From assembly GCA_047972145.1 (NCBI GenBank), contig JBKEAI010000131.1, positions 1-7,168 of the forward strand: a stretch of 7,168 nt of DNA. Reading direction: 5' to 3'. The stretch's first letter is position 1. The number at the start of each line of letters is the position of its first letter. The notes under the pieces were generated by a model. It searched no databases. It was not told the origin of the DNA and saw only the letters and a program-made list of their open reading frames with translations. Of this stretch, positions 5,598 through 7,168 are shown piece by piece. This DNA comes from JAMLGJ01 sp047972145. GTDB taxonomy: Bacteria; Actinomycetota; Acidimicrobiia; Acidimicrobiales; Microtrichaceae. The translations under genes were made by a program, and so were the position numbers.

Positions 5598-5620
5598 CTG
5601 ATCTGGAGGCGCCGGATCAG
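5598..5620 (+). terminator. Possible hairpin terminator after the phosphotransferase gene
   Basis: CTGATCTGG (5598-5606) can pair with CCGGATCAG (5612-5620) over nine base pairs, one of them G-U, around a 5-nt loop. It begins 42 nt after the stop codon. There is no run of T after the stem, so it would be an atypical (I-shaped) terminator of the kind common in high-GC actinobacteria. Confidence 0.4.
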
Positions 5621-5689
5621 CTTCCCGTCGAGAGGGCCATGGTCTCCTTGGTGTTCATAACGGTGATGCTGGACTGCTGCTGCTACTGC

Positions 5690-5701
5690 TAGATTGCAAC
5701 T
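5690..5701 (+). promoter_or_regulatory. Predicted -10 box of a leaderless vapBC promoter
   Basis: TAGATT (5690-5695) fits the TANNNT -10 pattern and is followed by only 6 nt before the ATG at 5702, so the transcript would start at or next to the first codon. No Shine-Dalgarno motif is seen in this gap. No good -35 box was identified. Confidence 0.45.
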
Positions 5702-5935
5702 ATGGCATCGATCACAGTCCGCGACGTCCCCGACCACGCTCGCGACGAACTGGCGTCACGGGCCGCCCGATCCGGGCGCTCGCTCCAGGAGTACCTCCGC
5801 AGGGAACTGATCGACCTCGCCAGCCGCCCCGACCCGCAGGCTCTCGCCGAACGCATAGTCGACCGCAAGCAGCGGACCGGCACCACCCTCGCCGCAGCAG
5901 AGATCATCAAGCACCTCGACGCCGACCGTAGATGA
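5702..5935 (+). CDS. vapB: VapB-type ribbon-helix-helix antitoxin (FitA-like)
   Basis: The 77-residue protein begins MASITVRDVPDHARDELASR, a ribbon strand and first helix. SGRSLQEYLRRELIDLA then forms the second helix, which is the FitA/VapB-type ribbon-helix-helix DNA-binding domain. The C-terminal half (DPQALAERIVDRKQRTGT, then AAAEIIKHLDADR) is the usual toxin-binding tail. It would bind and inhibit the VapC toxin and repress its own promoter as part of the complex. The stop overlaps the vapC ATG by 4 nt (ATGA, 5932-5935), so the genes form a coupled operon, antitoxin first. The ATG at 5702 is supported by the start of the ribbon strand and by the nearby TAGATT -10 box. Confidence 0.9.
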   Translation: MASITVRDVPDHARDELASRAARSGRSLQEYLRRELIDLASRPDPQALAERIVDRKQRTGTTLAAAEIIKHLDADRR

Positions 5936-6345
5936 CCCTTGTAATCGACGCATCCGCCGTGGTCGCAGCACTCGTCGACTCCGGGGCCGATGGCCAATGG
6001 GCTGAAACACTCCTCACCTCGGATCTCGCGGCACCACACCTACTTCCCGTCGAGGTGGCCAACGTGCTGGGACGTGCGGCGAACGCCGGCGAGATCACCG
6101 ACGATGTTGCCTCTCTCGCTCATGCCGACCTGCTCGACCTGCGCGTCCAGTTCGTCGCCTACAACACTGTTGCCCCAAGGATCTGGGAGCTTCGCCACAA
6201 CCTCACCGCCTACGACGCCTGGTACGTCGCCGTCGCCGAACTGCTGGACGCGCCACTCGCGACGATGGATCACCGCCTCGCCAGATCACCAGGCCCGACC
6301 TGCACCTTCCGCACACCAGACGATCAGCCCGAAGACAACGACTAG
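5932..6345 (+). CDS. vapC: VapC-type PIN-domain ribonuclease toxin
   Basis: The 137-residue protein is a PIN-domain nuclease of usual length. The four acidic residues expected to hold the catalytic metal ions are visible: Asp6 in VIDASAVVAAL, Glu41 in LLPVEVANVL, Asp95 in LTAYDAWYVAVAE and Asp113 in LATMDHRLAR. VapC toxins cut specific tRNAs or rRNA when freed from their antitoxin; the target here is not predictable. The start overlaps the vapB stop by 4 nt. The acidic, Pro/Asp-rich end after GPTCTF (residues 121-137) is a short tail without family features. The gene looks complete and active. Confidence 0.92.
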   Translation: MTLVIDASAVVAALVDSGADGQWAETLLTSDLAAPHLLPVEVANVLGRAANAGEITDDVASLAHADLLDLRVQFVAYNTVAPRIWELRHNLTAYDAWYVAVAELLDAPLATMDHRLARSPGPTCTFRTPDDQPEDND

Positions 6346-6360
6346 TCCGTCCGGCTGTTC

Positions 6361-6594
6361 CTAGCGCGCTCTCGGTCCCATCCAGACGGTTCGCCGGTCG
6401 TCGTCGGTGCACTACCAGATACGCCCGCCGGCGGTGACCTCGTACTGCCACTGCTCCAACTCGACGCCGTTGATGGCCCGCTCGCCAAGTGAGCCACGCA
6501 GGCGATGCTGCCTGCTGTCCACTCGCCTCGGGTCCGTCGTGATCCGCTCCCAGGCAACCCGTGCGTTGGCGGATGCCAGCCAGGAGCCCGGCAC
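6361..6594 (-). pseudogene. Remnant of a small RelE-like toxin gene with in-frame TAG
   Basis: From a GTG at 6594 the minus strand reads NARVAWERITTDPRR, SRQHRLRGSLGERAI and then GVELEQWQYEVTAGGRIW before a TAG at 6412-6414. The same frame continues past the stop as CTDDDRRTVWMGPRAR and ends at 6361-6363. The pattern (HRLRGSLG, QWQYEVT, RIW-x-C-x-DD-x-x-x-TVW) resembles small actinobacterial proteins with a RelE/ParE-like core, in which a Tyr commonly follows RIW. A single Tyr-to-TAG change would explain the break, and the usual final strand and tail are then missing. It lies 15 nt beyond the vapC stop, on the opposite strand. The family assignment is from pattern memory only. It could instead be a short expressed protein of 60 residues, or an unrelated family. 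Confidence 0.45.
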
Positions 6595-6797
6595 CCATGT
6601 CGGTTTTCAATGATCGTGAACGTCAGCTCTCAGTGATTGCTCACACCTGCCGCGTCCGGTCCTTGACCACGCTCACGGAGTGCCAGCGAAGCGCCTGTCT
6701 ATGCAGCGTGTACAGTCCTAGCGGTGATGCAGCTGAGGAGTGTTACGAATCTGGATGGCCGATGCTACAACGTGCGAACGGTCATCTTGAGGCATAA
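6595..6797. other. Gap with no recognised gene before the sulfotransferase gene
   Basis: This stretch of about 200 nt shows no recognised protein family on either strand. A plus-strand frame (6561-6797) ends immediately before the sulfotransferase ATG, but its product is Cys/Arg/Ser-rich and looks non-coding. TACAGT at 6711-6716 fits a TANNNT -10 pattern and could serve the sulfotransferase gene with a leader of about 75 nt, but no -35 box accompanies it. The base composition is lower in GC than in the genes to the left. Confidence 0.35.
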
Positions 6798-7168
6798 ATG
6801 ACATTCGAGCAGGCCAAGATCGACCTGTTCCTCATCGGTGCACAGAAGTGTGGAACGACCACTGTGTCCAACGACCTCTGTTCGCACTTTCGCTACACAC
6901 GAGCGATGCCGGCCGAGCCCCGCTTCTTCCTTGACTCCGGGACTCTCCCCGAAGGATGGGGCTTGAGCTTCGGTGCTGTTGCGGGTTCGGGAACGCTGCT
7001 GGACGATTCAACTGCGTACAGCAACCTCCCTCACTCTGCGCTAGTCCCTACGAGGGTCTACGAGCATAACCCGGACGCACGGATCATCTACTGCGATCGG
7101 AATCCGGTAGATCGCATCCGATCGGCGGTTCATCACCGCTTTGTTAAGGAAGGTTGGAGAGGCACAAT
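6798..7168 (+). CDS. Sulfotransferase (3' partial)
   Basis: The window shows the first 123 codons. LFLIGAQKCGTTTVSNDLC is the PAPS 5'-phosphosulfate-binding loop (P-loop-like G-A-Q-K-C-G-T-T). The later block RIIYCDRNPVDRIRSAVHHRF is the 3'-phosphate-binding motif (R-x-P-x-x-R-x-x-S). EPRFF sits where relatives have 'KE-P-x-FF', contributing to the acceptor site, and DDSTAYSNLP matches the 'E-x-S-P-x-Y' region. Such enzymes move a sulfuryl group from PAPS to a carbohydrate or small-molecule acceptor in the cytoplasm. In bacteria they often sit in glycan or natural-product clusters, which might continue to the right. The protein has no signal peptide or membrane segment. TTGAGG (6787-6792) lies 5 nt before the ATG and supports this start. 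The codons include more AT-ending choices (GTT, AAT, CAT, TTT) than in the genes to the left, hinting at a separate origin. Confidence 0.88.
   Translation, partial: MTFEQAKIDLFLIGAQKCGTTTVSNDLCSHFRYTRAMPAEPRFFLDSGTLPEGWGLSFGAVAGSGTLLDDSTAYSNLPHSALVPTRVYEHNPDARIIYCDRNPVDRIRSAVHHRFVKEGWRGT

Noticed and set aside
5670..5690. A CTG-type triplet run (GCTGCTGCTACTGCT) before vapB
   Set aside because: It is only a few units long and interrupted, so not a meaningful repeat.
6561..6797. A 78-residue plus-strand frame ending next to the sulfotransferase ATG
   Set aside because: Its composition looks non-coding, it has no recognised family, and it begins opposite the RelE-like remnant.

Overview
The window is high-GC DNA with tightly packed genes on both strands. 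Third codon positions are GC-rich, start codons are mixed (ATG, GTG), and two genes appear to be read from leaderless promoters with a TANNNT box 6-7 nt before the start. This suggests a chromosomal accessory region of an actinobacterium (Actinomycetota). The genus cannot be fixed from the sequence. No rRNA, tRNA, CRISPR array, transposase or integrase is visible.

Left part (1-2821). The window opens inside a YdeI/OmdA-family gene (C-terminal end only). Next is a NERD-domain protein with an N-terminal four-cysteine zinc-ribbon-like motif. A convergent flavin split-barrel (PNPOx-like) gene is divergently paired with a TetR-family repressor gene. The 141-nt gap between this pair holds two perfect 11-bp palindromic operators, centred 44 bp apart, each covering the predicted -35 box of one promoter. 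This looks like a self-contained sensor-repressor/flavoprotein switch. Directly after the repressor stop lies a decayed piece of a second YdeI-family gene, covering only the N-terminal-domain region.

Middle (2822-3959). One minus-strand gene encodes a secreted lipoprotein lipase/esterase of the lipase class 2 type. An AT-richer gap upstream of it probably carries its promoter.

Right part (3960-6594) is a toxin-antitoxin (TA) patchwork around a resistance gene. In map order it holds a mazEF-like pair (minus), a Doc/Fic toxin fragment (minus) cut off at the mazE promoter, an APH(3')-like aminoglycoside phosphotransferase (plus), a vapBC pair (plus), and a small RelE-like toxin remnant (minus) with an in-frame TAG. 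Two TA modules look intact and two others are remnants, within about 2.7 kb. A 27-bp inverted repeat covers the mazE start codon and probable transcription start, and is the best candidate autoregulatory operator.

Right edge (6595-7168). A roughly 200-nt gap with no recognised gene is followed by the N-terminal 123 codons of a PAPS-dependent sulfotransferase, which runs off the window.

No single new multi-gene system is evident. The observations most worth following are the dual-operator TetR/flavoprotein switch, the layered TA remnants flanking the aminoglycoside kinase gene, and the two YdeI pieces.
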